Source: Thozetella sp. PMI_491 | Taxonomy: Eukaryota > Ascomycota > Sordariomycetes > Chaetosphaeriales > Chaetosphaeriaceae | Length of the DNA: 64,000 bases | NCBI GenBank assembly: GCA_021432635.1 | Contig: MU270023.1 | Span: 248,001-312,000 of the forward strand | Direction: 5' to 3' | Shown: piece after piece, positions 1-10,715 of the stretch | Layout: the number at the start of each line of letters is the position of its first letter | How positions within the stretch are numbered: the first letter of the stretch is position 1 | The notes under the pieces: generated by a model | What the model was told of the DNA's origin: nothing | Databases searched by the model: none | What the model saw: the letters and a program-made list of their open reading frames with translations, nothing else | Program-made: the position numbers and the translations under genes

Positions 1-423
1 CGACATACCGCTCTCCCCGCCCATCGGGAAATGGGATGACGAAGTGGCTGCCATGGAGGCAAGGAAGAACGGGTAGCTGCCGCGATCGGCTGGCGTACCG
101 TTAATTGGATAACATGGATGCGCACATACCGCAGGAACGACGGCTTTTTATGTAGAAACACAGCATTGGAGAGAGACAGGGCACAGGAACCGCTTCATGG
201 TCGATGGCATCCAGCAAAAAAAGTTCGAACCAGATATCCCCAGAGCTAGCTAGCATCAACACATCCAGACTTGAAAACAAGAAAAGTCGCATTGGTTTTA
301 ATCTCCTACAAGCACGATACGCCTTGCTGCCCTAGAGAACCTCCACCTATGAAACGCCGTGACCCTTCCCAATGCATTGCGCGAGCTCGCGCGACACGGC
401 AGCACGACCGCGCTCCTTGGCGA
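1..423. other. left edge, no gene seen
   Basis: This stretch lies downstream of the minus-strand LUC7-like gene and runs to the window edge. It probably holds that gene's 3' UTR. Only short shadow ORFs are present, and no RNA gene or repeat was recognised. Confidence 0.5.
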
Positions 424-1377
424 TCACCACCCGCCCCGGTAGCCCCTGCCGCCGCCTCTCCTATAGCCGCCACCCCGTCCTCCGCCGCGCGGCCCGCGCC
501 CCCAGCCACCATCGCCGTATCCGCCTGGCCCAGATGGCGGGCCGTTCTTGTCGTCGTCGCCGAGCGGCATAGGCGGGCGTTGGCGGCCACGCATCTCCTT
601 GGGGAAGGCGTCGTAGGTCTTGCGCATCTGAGCGTAGCCCAAGTGCATCTTACCGTAGAAGTGGTCGGCCAGGCGGCGATCGTTGTCCAGGCGGCTGAGG
701 TAGGCGCCGCACACGTCGCACACCTGGAGCTTCTGGTGGCCCGACGGCCCGCTCGTGTCGCTGAGCGCCTTGAGCTCCTTCTCGCGGTCGGCCTTGGCGG
801 CCTGGGCGGCGCGCACCTTGAAGTACTCGTCGTAAGCGCGGTTGACCTCTCCCATCTCCCCTAGAATCTCAACCTCGACGAGACCGGCGGCGATGGACAG
901 GTTGTGGTCGGCGATGGACTTGAGCAGCACGTTGGTCTGGCGGATCTCGTCGGGCGTCTTCTCGAGGCGGCGCTGGGCCGCGTCGATGCGTCGATTGCAC
1001 TCGTCGATGTACTTTTGCAGGTCGCGCATGTAGTCGTACTCGAACCCGTACTTCCTGCGCTCGCCCTCGGGCAGCGCCTCGAACTCGGCCTTGAGCGACT
1101 CCGAGTGCACCTTGGGGCAGGGGCCGAGGTCTTGCTTGGTGTTGGTGAAGAGGTCATGCGGGCAGGTGCCAGCGAGGTAGGAACGGCAGACCTTGGGGTC
1201 CGTCAGAGATAGCTGCGACGAGCGCGAGGCCACCCCGCCGCCCATGAGCTGCTCTGTGGCAAAGTCAGTGTCGGCTCGCCAGGGACGGGATGGGTGCAGA
1301 GGGGAGGAGGGACAGGATACGAAGGGGTAGAGGGGATAGCTCTTCTTACCTAGCAGCTTCCTTTGTTCGGCGGCCAT
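424..1377 (-). CDS. LUC7: LUC7-like U1 snRNP-associated splicing factor
   Basis: Exons are complement(join(424..1253,1350..1377)), giving 285 aa. LUC7 proteins belong to the U1 snRNP and help select weak 5' splice sites, in the nucleus. The start is MAAEQRKLL; splicing out a 96-bp intron (GTAAGA..CACAG) restores the family signature LLEQLMGG, which fixes both start and intron. Visible domains are an N-terminal CCCH finger (CRSYLAGTCPHDLF..CPKVH), a helical middle region, and a C2H2 finger (CDVCGAYLSRLDNDRRLADH..H) at about residues 190-220. The tail is Gly/Arg-rich (RGG-like), as in many LUC7 proteins. The gene is divergent from GPI16. An ORF extending further upstream is an artefact of reading through the intron and 5' region. 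Confidence 0.93.
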   Translation of the reverse strand: MAAEQRKLLGKKSYPLYPFVSCPSSPLHPSRPWRADTDFATEQLMGGGVASRSSQLSLTDPKVCRSYLAGTCPHDLFTNTKQDLGPCPKVHSESLKAEFEALPEGERRKYGFEYDYMRDLQKYIDECNRRIDAAQRRLEKTPDEIRQTNVLLKSIADHNLSIAAGLVEVEILGEMGEVNRAYDEYFKVRAAQAAKADREKELKALSDTSGPSGHQKLQVCDVCGAYLSRLDNDRRLADHFYGKMHLGYAQMRKTYDAFPKEMRGRQRPPMPLGDDDKNGPPSGPGGYGDGGWGRGPRGGGRGGGYRRGGGRGYRGGW

Positions 1378-1869
1378 GATGTCTGGCGCAACAAGATCGG
1401 AGAGGATGTCCGGTCGGCTGCGGCGTCGTGATGGCTGGGCCCAATTGACGACGGCTTGGACGAGAGAAGCTGGTTTGAAATTTGGGCCAGCCGCGCTGCA
1501 AGGCTGGAGATGCAAATCTGCCGCGCCCAATCAGCCGGCGGCGACGCTGGCTAGCACATTATAGTGGGGGCCTTTCAGGGCCAGCAGGGGCGAGGGGTGG
1601 TCTAAAGTGGTCCCACCCGCTGTGCCTGCGCTGTCCAGAGCACCCGCCAACAGCCTCTCTCAACCGGCCAATCAGCCGGCTTTCCCGAGGAGCTGGGGAA
1701 GTGGGGCCGGCCGACAGAGGTGCCCGGTGTCATCTTCGGCCGTCCAAAAAAATACGAGCTCACAAACGCGCCTGGGCCCCTATTCGATTGTAGCTTCCTT
1801 TTCGTCTTCTCCTGCGATCAACTGCAGCATAGTCGGCGTCCAGACCCAATGGACGGTCGACGATGAACC
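1378..1869. promoter_or_regulatory. divergent LUC7/GPI16 promoter with two CCAAT elements
   Basis: This 492-bp region separates two divergent start codons. It contains two copies of the 13-mer CCAATCAGCCGGC, at 1527-1539 and 1668-1680. Each holds a canonical CCAAT box, the target of the fungal CCAAT-binding (Hap) complex. No coding potential was accepted here. Confidence 0.5.
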
Positions 1870-3855
1870 ATGCGCCAATCCCTTCTGCAGTCCAGCCTTC
1901 TCTCCCTTTTCGTCTTTCTCTTCTTTAGCCGGGCCGTCGTCGCCGAGTACCACGAGCAGCTCGTCCTCCGGCCCCTGCCGCTGTCGGCCCTCCTCGCGAG
2001 CTTCAACTTCCGCTCCAACACGTCTGTCGAGGCCTTCGAGGCCCAGAACTTCCGCTTCTTCCCCCGCTCGCTCGGCCAGCTGCTGCAGCATGTCGGAACA
2101 CGAGAGTTGCACTTGAGATTTGGTTTGGGCCGGTGGGATGCTGAGGCCTGGGGATCGCGGCCCTGGGATGGTGCCCGGGAGGGCGGCACCGGTGTCGAGA
2201 TGTGGGCCTGGCTAGAGGCCGAGACCGAAGAAGAGTACGTGCGGCCCCGGAGGAAACACAGCGGATGCCCCGCCTGGCGACACAAGCTGACCTCGCGCGG
2301 ATGAACAGGGCGGATACGAAGTGGTTGACCTTGACCAACACCCTCTCTGGGCTCTTCTGCGCCTCCCTCAACTTCATTGACAGCACCCGGACCACGCGCC
2401 CGGTCATGTCGTTCCAGCCCGAGGGTGACCATCCGAGCTCGAACTCGACCAACCTGCACCTGCTCCACGGTGTCCTGCCGAGGGAGGTGGTGTGCACTGA
2501 GAACCTGACACCGTTCATCAAGCTTCTACCTTGCAAGGGCAAGGCCGGCATCGCGTCGTTGCTGGACGGACACAAGCTCTTCGACGCCTCCTGGCAGAGT
2601 ATGGCCATCGACGTTCGTCCCGTATGCACGGCCAGTGGAGACTGCATTTTAGAAATGGAGCAGACCATCGACATGGTCCTTGACATCGCCCGCTCTAAGC
2701 GGCCCCGAGGTGAGCGCCCTCCCGTTGCTCTGCTGTCCTTGCTGTTCCTGGATTGCTTATGCCGCACGTATAGACAACCCTATCCCCCGGCCGCCCCCCG
2801 GCCAGGAGCTCATGTGTGATACCTCCAAGGAGTACCACTCAGACGATACCTGTTTCCCGGCCGACTACAGCGCCAACCAGGAATGGGGCCTGTCCCAGAT
2901 ATTTGGACGGCCTATGCGGGGCACATGCCCCCTGGCAGACTCAGGGGCCGATCCGATCTGCATCGTGGTCCCCGACTCCCGCAGCGTCTTCATCGGCGAC
3001 GGTGCGCTGGAGAAGAAGCAGATGGACCGCAAGTCTCGGTGCTACGACGTCCAGCCCGACGCGAGCTTCGAGATGATCCTCCCGCTCCTAGACATCGCTG
3101 GCTCGCCGAACCAGGACGCCGTCGGCGAACTGGTGCAGCCCGAGACCCCGTCCCTGTACGCAGAGCGCAGCTTCACTGGCTACGGCCAGCAGCACGGCGG
3201 CATGCAGACGATTCTCACCAACCCCAGCCCGGACTCGGACGTTGAGTTCATCTATATGGAGTCCCTCCCCTGGTTCATGCGTGTCTACCTGCACACGCTC
3301 GAGGCACGCATCGACGGCCCCAACCGCGCCCACCAGAAGTCGCTCATCGAGGAGATCTACTACCGGCCAGCGGTAGACCGTGCTAGGGGCACGCAGCTCG
3401 AAGTCCGCATGCGCATCCCGCCCGCCTCCACCGTAGTGTTGAGCTACGACTTTGAGAAGTCCATTCTCCGGTACACGGAATACCCACCAGACGCGAACCG
3501 CGGCTTCGATGTGGCCGCGGCTGTCATCACCGTCCTGAACCCTGACAAGACGGGCGCCGGCCTGCGCTCGGGCCTGGCATCGGGCGCCCGCTTCGCGACC
3601 GCCAACCTGCGGACCACGCCCCTCCTGCTCAGCCTGCCTACACCTGACTTCAGCATGCCGTACAACGTCATCATCTTCACGTCGACGGCAATTGCCCTAG
3701 CGTTTGGGGGCATGTTCAACATCCTAGTTAGGAGATTCGTGGCGGCTGACGAGGGCCCTGAGGTCAGTCTCGGGGCAGTGCGGGAACGTATACGGGCGAG
3801 GCTAGGGGCCTTGTTAGCGGGAGCTGGGAAGAAAAAGGTCGAAAAGAAAGAATAG
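1870..3855 (+). CDS. GPI16: GPI transamidase component GPI16 (PIG-T)
   Basis: Exons are join(1870..2234,2309..2709,2774..3855), giving 615 aa, close to the usual family length. GPI16/PIG-T is a subunit of the ER GPI-transamidase complex, which transfers preassembled GPI to the C-terminus of secretory proteins. The N-terminus is a signal peptide (hydrophobic SLLSLFVFLFFS..AVVAE) followed by the family block YHEQLVLRPLPL. The lumenal part contains the recognisable stretches GLCASLNFID-like, FIKLLPC and NPIPRPPPG. A single C-terminal membrane segment lies near residues 555-580 (YNVIIFTSTAIALAFGG), with a short basic cytosolic tail ending in Lys/Glu. Both introns (74 and 64 bp) keep the frame and join conserved sequence. 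It is divergent from the LUC7-like gene. Confidence 0.93.
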
Positions 3856-4678
3856 ACCGGACATACGAAGCGCGAAACGGGGGTATTTTGTACTGGCAGC
3901 TCGGTGTTTCGGAATGCATGATATCCAAAGTACTCACTGGTTCCACGAGACTGTAGACTTAGCTCAATAAGAGGTGAAGTACTATGAGTAGAACGTATCT
4001 GCCGGTGCTGCGGAGTCCCGCAGGGTAGCCGCAATGCCCTTCCCCTGGGTCTTCCAAGCCTTGACGGCGGAGGTAGATTCAGCGAGAGTACACTATACCC
4101 AGGTGAGAAGTCAGAAAGCTGCAGCTAATACAAGGCCACCGCAAAGTGGCGGGCGGTTCCAGCTCAATATTACAATAGAAGGGAATAAATATGTCCAAAT
4201 AGATGAGCTCCCCGCTGCTTTACATATAGTAGCGCATCTAAGCTCCGGCTATACGTATTGAAGATATAGTAAGTACAGTTACCTCTAAAGTTAAAATGAC
4301 CTAGGCAGTAAGACATGTTGTATTTAAGTGCTGTAGGGTGTAAAGCGGCGAGAACCACGTGTCTGTCTCTAGACTAGTGCTTCTTTACGGTACATCCGGC
4401 TCTCTTCCGACTTTCGACCCCCCACCACGCTCTCTACTGGATAAGGAATCTCGCCCTTTGGATTGGCAGACCGCCTTTCCGTTGCAACTGTAAGCTAGGT
4501 ACTTTCCCCAGCTAAGTTAGTTGATTGAAACTCCTAATTTGCTAGCGTGAACTTCCCTTTGTCGGGAGAGTATATTCTTGCCGAACGCGAGTATATAATG
4601 GTCCAAGAAGCTCCCTTGAGGGACGAAATGGAATTGGCGTCTGGAGGTCACAACCAATGCAGATATCAGAATTCCAGT
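3856..4678. other. AT-richer intergenic region
   Basis: The interval holds the GPI16 3' region and the amidohydrolase promoter. About 4130-4330 is clearly AT-richer than its surroundings, which could be a degraded insertion. No terminal repeats or gene could be made out. The amidohydrolase frame is open from 4547, but the signal-peptide Met at 4679 is the better start. Confidence 0.4.
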
Positions 4679-6109
4679 ATGAAATTCAGCCGTCTACTAG
4701 GTCTTGCGTCTGCCTTCGCTACGTGCTTCGAGCATGTTCACGCTGGCTGTCAGATGCTTGCCGTCGGCAGGTCCACCGATCTACTGCTAAAGGGCGACAT
4801 CCTCACACCACATGGGGTATTAAGCCACGGCCACGTTCTGGTACAATCGGGCAAAATCACTCAGATCCGCCAAGGGTGCGAAATTGAAGACGAGAATGCG
4901 ACCGTGATTGATTGCTCCGGTGCCGTCATCTCACCTGGGTTTATCAATACGCACGAGCACATTGCCTATTCCACCGTCAATCCCTTTCCTACCACTAGCG
5001 AACGGTGGGATGCACGGCAGGACTGGAGATTAGGTCTGCGCAACCACACTAAAATGGAGCCGGAGGTTAACGGCACGGAGCTCGACGCGACCAAATGGGG
5101 AGAACTGCGACACCTCTTCTCGGGCACCACCTCTATAGTAGGAGGCGACATGGTGCCGGGCCTCACCAGGAACCTTGACTTCATCGCAGGGCTGGAGGAC
5201 GGCCTGGTTGCGCCGAAGGACACGTACGCTACATTCCCGCTGAATGACGCGGCAGGTCCTGTGCGCAACGGGGACTGCGATTATGGCCCAAATGCAATCA
5301 CCCAGGAAGATGCTGGCAAGCTTTACCGCTACCTGGCGCACATTGGAGAGGGCGTTGATGCTGAGGCGCGCAACGAGTTCAAATGTCTATCAAACCTGAC
5401 CTTTGACACGACGCCGCTCTCACAAGGCGGCGGTCTTAGCACCGATATAATCGCTCCGAATTTGGCTCTCATTCATGCTCTGGGACTGACAGAATCAGAC
5501 TATGATCTTGTCTCCCAGCGCGGCGCCATGGTGGTATGGTCACCTCGGAGCAACGTTGCTCTCTACGGCAAGACTCTCAACGTCACCTATTTACAGGAGA
5601 CGGGCATAACTGTAGCCCTAGGCACGGACTGGCTTCCTTCCGGGTCCGCAACAATGGGAAGAGAGGCAGTCTGCGGATGCTCCGCCAGCGAGACAAGCTA
5701 CGGCTTCCAACTCGAAGCCAAGACGATTTGGGAAATGATGACGATTAACGCAGCAAAGGTAGCAGGTTTCGAGAGGCAGTTGGGATCGATCGAGGTTGGA
5801 AAGATGGCTGATATTGTCATCTGGGGCGGAAACGCATCAGATCCGTATGCCAAGGCTGCATATGGCGTCGAAGAAGACATTGAACTGGTTCTCCGCGGAG
5901 GCAAGGCCATGCTCATGAGCGCCGAGTTGAAGGCACTGGGGGGAAGTGAATGCGAATCGCTCAGTTTTGGCTCGGCTACGAAGGTAGCTTGTGTGGCTGG
6001 GGATTTGAATTCGACTTTTGCCGAGTTTGAAGCAGCTCTCGGGGGGGTCTATCCGGCTATCCTGCCTGGCATACCTCCTAATGAGCCAACTTGCGAACCT
6101 ACTAGATAA
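4679..6109 (+). CDS. secreted metal-dependent amidohydrolase (ATZ/TRZ-like)
   Basis: Single exon, 476 aa. I started it at the Met that opens a hydrophobic leader (MKFSRLLGLASAFATCF) rather than at the in-frame upstream Met at 4547; the leader suggests secretion. The enzyme belongs to the amidohydrolase superfamily (cytosine/guanine deaminase, chlorohydrolase branch), which hydrolyses C-N bonds on ring or amide substrates. Metal ligands can be followed: HEH in FINTHEHIAYS, His in LAHIGEGVDAEA, His in LIHALGLTE, and Asp in VALGTDWLPSG. The C-terminal block GSIEVGKMADIVIW closes the beta-sandwich. Several NxT/NxS sites fit an exported protein. The segment after TDW is unusual (REAVCGCSASETSYG), so the substrate cannot be predicted. 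Confidence 0.82.
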   Translation: MKFSRLLGLASAFATCFEHVHAGCQMLAVGRSTDLLLKGDILTPHGVLSHGHVLVQSGKITQIRQGCEIEDENATVIDCSGAVISPGFINTHEHIAYSTVNPFPTTSERWDARQDWRLGLRNHTKMEPEVNGTELDATKWGELRHLFSGTTSIVGGDMVPGLTRNLDFIAGLEDGLVAPKDTYATFPLNDAAGPVRNGDCDYGPNAITQEDAGKLYRYLAHIGEGVDAEARNEFKCLSNLTFDTTPLSQGGGLSTDIIAPNLALIHALGLTESDYDLVSQRGAMVVWSPRSNVALYGKTLNVTYLQETGITVALGTDWLPSGSATMGREAVCGCSASETSYGFQLEAKTIWEMMTINAAKVAGFERQLGSIEVGKMADIVIWGGNASDPYAKAAYGVEEDIELVLRGGKAMLMSAELKALGGSECESLSFGSATKVACVAGDLNSTFAEFEAALGGVYPAILPGIPPNEPTCEPTR

Positions 6110-6279
6110 TTACTCTCACTCTAGATATCAACCTGGTACGTGCCAAGCCAGACGCCCTGATGCGCTGTGCAACGCCCCATGTAAACCGAAAAGTCTGCGG
6201 ATAGATCGTAAGGGCAGAGACTTGAGGCCGCGCCACTTCTATACCGAAAAAGGTCTCCAAATCACCCCCGACTTTTATT

Positions 6280-7664
6280 CTACATATGGGTTACAATAGT
6301 GGACACGACTGGGGTCCATTCCGACTTGTTCACAATCCCGCAGTATGTCCTCACCCTGAACTGCCACACCTTGCCGTCGGCGGCCCACGGAGCGTCAAAG
6401 CGCAGAGACTGCGTGTAGAAAGCTGTTCCTACCGGCGGCCAGGCGCTGCCCTTCCTCCGTGCCTGAACCTCGTAGCCGTACGCACCAAATACGTAGTCCC
6501 AGCTGAACAGGATACTGCTCGAGCCCCCCACCGCATCGGGATGCAGCGGGGTCGGGCACGCGCGGACCGGGATCTTGGCTGGAATTTCGAGCGGCCCTTT
6601 CCCCATGCCGAATTTGTCAAACAGCGCTTCACTGAACGCGTAGGCGATCTCAAATTCGCCCTGGGGTCCAGGATGGAGGCCATCGTACGCCGCAGGGCAG
6701 TCGTCAACGTCGCCTTTCTAAGTCAGTATACTGAAGTCGCCGTCGGGGAGAAAGAGGTGGACCCACAAGAATATGCCTCTTGAAACTTGACCAGCTCAAC
6801 AGGGGAGGTGGGAAAAGACCAGAGTGGGATGGCGTTGCGCAGCAGTTCGTTGTACTTGTTGGTGTTGATCGGCAGGTCCTCTCTCCCGGGGATCAGGGAT
6901 CGATGCGGCACGTTGGCGATGGCGAACTTGAGCGTCGGGTTGACCGCCCGGGCATTATCCACCATGCGTCCCATGGAATCCAGGGTCCCCTCCGGGCCAC
7001 TGACGAACCAGCCCAGGTCGTTGAAGCCGAGCTCAACGAGCAAGAGGTCGGGGCGGTACTCGCGCACTTGCTCGGCGATGGTACTCGCGTCCTGGAAGGC
7101 CTGGCGGCCCCAGATGGAGTAGTGGGCGCTGCCGTTCGCGACAAAGGCGGGCGCTACGTCGCGCGAGTACCCGCCATCGAAGCTAGCCGGACCGGGAGCC
7201 GGCGCGGCGGCGGCCTCGGCCGGCGACAACGGGAGCTGCATGGCGGCTAGCAGGCCCTCGGCCGGACGCGCCGTGCCGGTGTAGGGCCCGACGAAGGTGG
7301 CGTTAATACCATTGGCGCGGAACCATTCCCACATGCGGTACCGCCAGGTGAAATCGCCCTCCCAGCCCTGCGAGATAGAGTCGCCGACGATCATGACCCG
7401 CACGGGGCCAGTGAGCTCGGGGTCGGGCAGGGGCGACGCGTCATCGGTCGGCGCCCACCAGAAGAACCACAGCAGGGCGAGCACAGCGCCGACGGCGACC
7501 AGCGTGGACGTGGCGGCAAGGGTGAGGATGGAAAGCTTGCTGAGCCGCCGCCGCCGTTCCGTGGCTGGAGCGTCCTCTGCGGGCGGAGCCGCCGGGGCTT
7601 GGCCGTAGCTGGGAGCCGCGCCATCCGGGGCGTCTAATAGGCGGGTCTGTTCGTTAGACTCCAT
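6280..7664 (-). CDS. membrane-anchored SGNH/GDSL hydrolase with Fn3-like domain
   Basis: Exons are complement(join(6280..6713,6767..7664)), giving 443 aa. The 53-bp intron uses GTGGGT..TAGAAAG; the AAAG acceptor is the one that keeps the frame. A cytosolic N-terminus rich in Ala/Pro precedes one membrane segment at about residues 47-70, giving a type II topology. The SGNH blocks follow: MIVGDSISQGW (Ser nucleophile), ELGFNDLGW (Asn) and YDGLHPG (Asp/His), so the catalytic set is complete. The last ~100 residues look like a fibronectin type III fold (SILFSWDYVFGAYGYEVQ..WQFRVRTYC). The family includes esterases and polysaccharide deacetylases, so an extracellular carbohydrate or lipid ester is a plausible but unproven substrate. 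Confidence 0.85.
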
Positions 7665-9569
7665 CTTTCCATCGGATCCGGAGATTTCGGCTCTCTATCG
7701 ATCCTGTATCCGGGGCTTGGGTGCTATCACATTGATGATGTTTCGTCTGTAACTAGTGGTTCGGGGATGCGACGCTTGAGGCTCGGCCATGGCGTGTTAG
7801 CCCCTGTCTCGGATGCATGGCTAGCGCGAGCGTGTTGCCGACCGGGGTTGGCTGGCTGTTGCGGGGAACGCCCAGCAACTCCAACCCACTCCAACCCACC
7901 CAAGCCACGGCTTGTCCAAGCTTGTCCTCCGGAAGCTCACCTAACCCATCTTGCCCATCTCTTGCTGATCAGTCCGATCATGTATGGGACCAAGCAATTA
8001 ACTATGCACGTCATCCGATGAGCGGGACGGTTCTCTACCCGGCCCGACTAGGTAGATAAATTAGCAACCTCAGTTCCTAAGTGACCGGTGATGGCTTACT
8101 GGCTGTACGTGCCTTACTGGATCCAGGTATTATTGCTAAGGGAGTGTGGCTGGTTTTCCAAACCAAGTAGCCTAGGGAGTAACAGAGGAAACACGCCGCA
8201 TCCCAATACAGAATAAAATACATAACTGGGTGTTGAAGTGTTCATACTATTGTTTCAGGATCCCCTCCCATTTTACGGCTATTTCCATTCCTCAAACTGA
8301 AGGCGCCTTGCAAACACGACAGGCTGCCGATGAGCCGAGCCTCCCACTTGACGAAGCCGTCCTTGAACCGGCAGTTTTCCGCGAGTGCCGTCCCTATGGC
8401 AGGTTACACGTAGCTCAAATCCCTACGCCTTTCCGCTGGAGCACGGGTGTCGCTGTAGTCGGCTCGTCTAGACCTCCAACGAGTAATAGAGATGAGCAAC
8501 TCTCCTACTGCATCAGGAAGGAAGAGGCGGACGCCCTGTAGGGATGGCGTTGTAGTGAAGGATTCGGTAGATGTGGGCGAACTGGTCGGGAACCCCTGCC
8601 TGTGCACAACGCCCCTTCCATGTGCCTTGCTGCAGGCGAATTCCCCGGCGCCTCTCCCGCTCAGCACCAGGCGGCAGCTATTGTGGCCTATAGGCACAGT
8701 AGATGGGAGCAGCCCGCATGAATTTGCGTACAGTTCTGCCACGAACCGCTGAGCCTCCACGCGCAGCCCTAATAAATCCCTAGTCGGGGCAATCGTCTAA
8801 GACCATACACAAGGCTCCCTGGTCCCTCTATCTCGACCGACCCCGGGTAGCTGGGCGTGTATAGCCCCCCTCTCATTATGGTCAGCTTTTACATCGGATT
8901 TTAGCCCACGCCAAGCTCAGAGCGAGAGAGGTTGCCCATCTCGCGCAGCCCACTAATGTAGGCGAATGACGGGCTCGATTCCCTTATCGGCGCAGACCAA
9001 GGAGGAGTGCATTCGCTATCTGTCCGCGCAGATAGAGCTCCGCATCTGCTTCTCGCCTTGGTTCTCGATGGTGCCTGTCTCAGTCAGAGTCGGGCCATCT
9101 AACGTTGCATGCTACCAGTATGTCGCCAGTCAGAGGCGGACGAGAGAGAGAGACGTGCGCCACCTTCCCGATCGGACGCCACGGCTTTGGGCCAGGACGA
9201 GAGGCTCATGCGCGCGGGTTGCCGCCGGGTGAGATTTAGGATCACTTGGGGCAGGGTTGCACCCATCTCCCCCTCAAAAGGAAATCCAACTAGTCGGTGC
9301 CTGCGTCGTTACATCCTTCCGCATCGGGGCAGCAAAAAGACCCTTTCAGCAATACGGCGAAGCATCTCGTCGCCTTCACAGCCATGATGCAACGCCCGCT
9401 AGGTGGCTACGGCTAGCCGAAAGTGGTTGCTAGTGATGATTCGCAATATATAAATTATAGAAGAACGCTAGCCATGGCAAGAGCCCGAGTTAGGACGTTG
9501 CCCAAGCCTCCTAGCTCCAGATCTTCCCCCACAGCGTCATATATCCATCGCCGCATCGTCCTTGGCAAC
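7665..9569. other. 1.9-kb intergenic region
   Basis: This is the divergent region between the SGNH hydrolase and the secreted HExxH protein. Scattered short ORFs show no recognisable motifs. A B-box-like string near 8977-8990 has no tRNA fold around it. A TATA box lies at 9447-9454, near the right end. Confidence 0.45.
9447..9454 (+). promoter_or_regulatory. TATA box of the secreted HExxH protein gene
   Basis: TATATAAA lies 116 bp upstream of the ATG at 9570, in a locally AT-rich stretch. This would place transcription start near 9480. Confidence 0.55.
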
Positions 9570-10715
9570 ATGCTCTCCACTGCTTCCGTCGTGGCCGCTG
9601 TGCTGGCTGTGGCTGCACCTGTGGCTGCCCAGTCCGGACTGAGCAAGCCGGCCATCAAGCCGTCCTTCGACCTGGACGGCACCATGGAGACGCAGCTTCG
9701 GAACACGCTGCCCACACACTCTTTCACCGTGACCACCTGGGCCCCCGGCTTTGTTCCTCAGGCGTGCAAGACCGAGGCGACCAGCAACAGCGTCAGCGCG
9801 GCTGACTTCGCCGTCTTGAACGTGACCTACTCTGACTGCGCCGACCCCTGGGTCGTGTGCCGTCACAAGGACTCACCGGTGTCGCAGACCGATAGCCTCA
9901 CCGTAAGCCCCATGAGCCGTGCCGCGCCAGACTACAGCAATCACAGAGCTGACCCGCCTTGCGTAGTATTTTGGCCAGATTCCCGTGGGTATGAGGCAGT
10001 ACGTGAGGAACCTTATCGCCATGCCCACCTCCAGCAATGTTGCCTACACGGTCGGTGCATACACCGTCGTGTTCGGCGACTGGTTCCACATCGGAACCAT
10101 GGCGCACGAGTTCACCCACATTCTGGACACGGTCGCGTTGACCCAGTACGTCACGACCCCCGGTTCGCCCTTCTCCAACACGGCGCGCTGGCAGAGCCAG
10201 GAGAACAAAGACACGGCTCTCCCCACCGGGTACGCCGCATCCTCGTGGCAGGAGGACTTCGCAGAGGCCGGCCGCGTCGCCCTGACCGACATGATTGTAT
10301 CGGGCGGCCTCGCCAGCATCAACCCGAACTCGTCACAGATCGCGGTCCAGGTCAGCACATGTACGTCTCCCCGTGCTCCTTTTTGTCATTTTCGTCGAAT
10401 TACGGGAGCTTTTGAGCTCCTGGTCTTGAGACATGCTCCGGGTAGCTACACAAACATCCATTCTAGGACAGTACTAACACCGCGGCATGGATAGACGAGC
10501 AGTACCTCAAGGGCACCGTCTTCACCACCACCGGCCGGTGCACGGCCAAGGCGCCTAGCACCTCCCCCGTTCCAGTCTCCAGCAGTGCCAAGGTCAACGC
10601 GGCTCTGCTGGGCCCCGTCCCCGACGTGAGCCTCAGCGGAGAGGTGCCCGAGATCATTATCCCGGAGGAGGCCAACAACTGGAAGTTCGTCCACCCGCTT
10701 CCCGCTACCCGGTAG
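9570..10715 (+). CDS. secreted HExxH protein, possibly CON-13-like
   Basis: Exons are join(9570..9902,9967..10360,10495..10715), giving 315 aa. Intron 2 has a textbook GTACGT donor and a GTACTAAC branch site. A cleavable signal peptide (MLSTASVVAAVLAVAAPVAA) predicts secretion. The middle of the protein has GTMAHEFTHILD, a zinc-metallopeptidase HExxH signature, and downstream acidic residues (SSWQEDFAEAGR) could supply the third ligand. I think it resembles the fungal conidiation-specific protein 13 group, but this is recollection of family style, not a search result. Proteolytic activity is inferred only from HExxH. It has its own TATA box. The tail is moderately Ser/Pro/Thr-rich. Confidence 0.75.

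Noticed and set aside
306-1212. Several plus-strand ORFs opposite LUC7
   Set aside because: They are Ala/Arg-rich mirror frames of the LUC7 coding exon, without independent support.
2003-2767. 254-aa antisense ORF across GPI16
   Set aside because: It is a shadow of GC-rich coding sequence on the other strand, with no motifs, and it overlaps a well-supported gene.
4547-4678. 44-residue N-terminal extension of the amidohydrolase
   Set aside because: It would bury a good signal peptide, and its sequence is not family-like.
8972-8995. B-box-like GGCTCGATTCC suggesting a tRNA
   Set aside because: The flanks do not form a T-arm or acceptor stem, and no A-box lies at a suitable distance.
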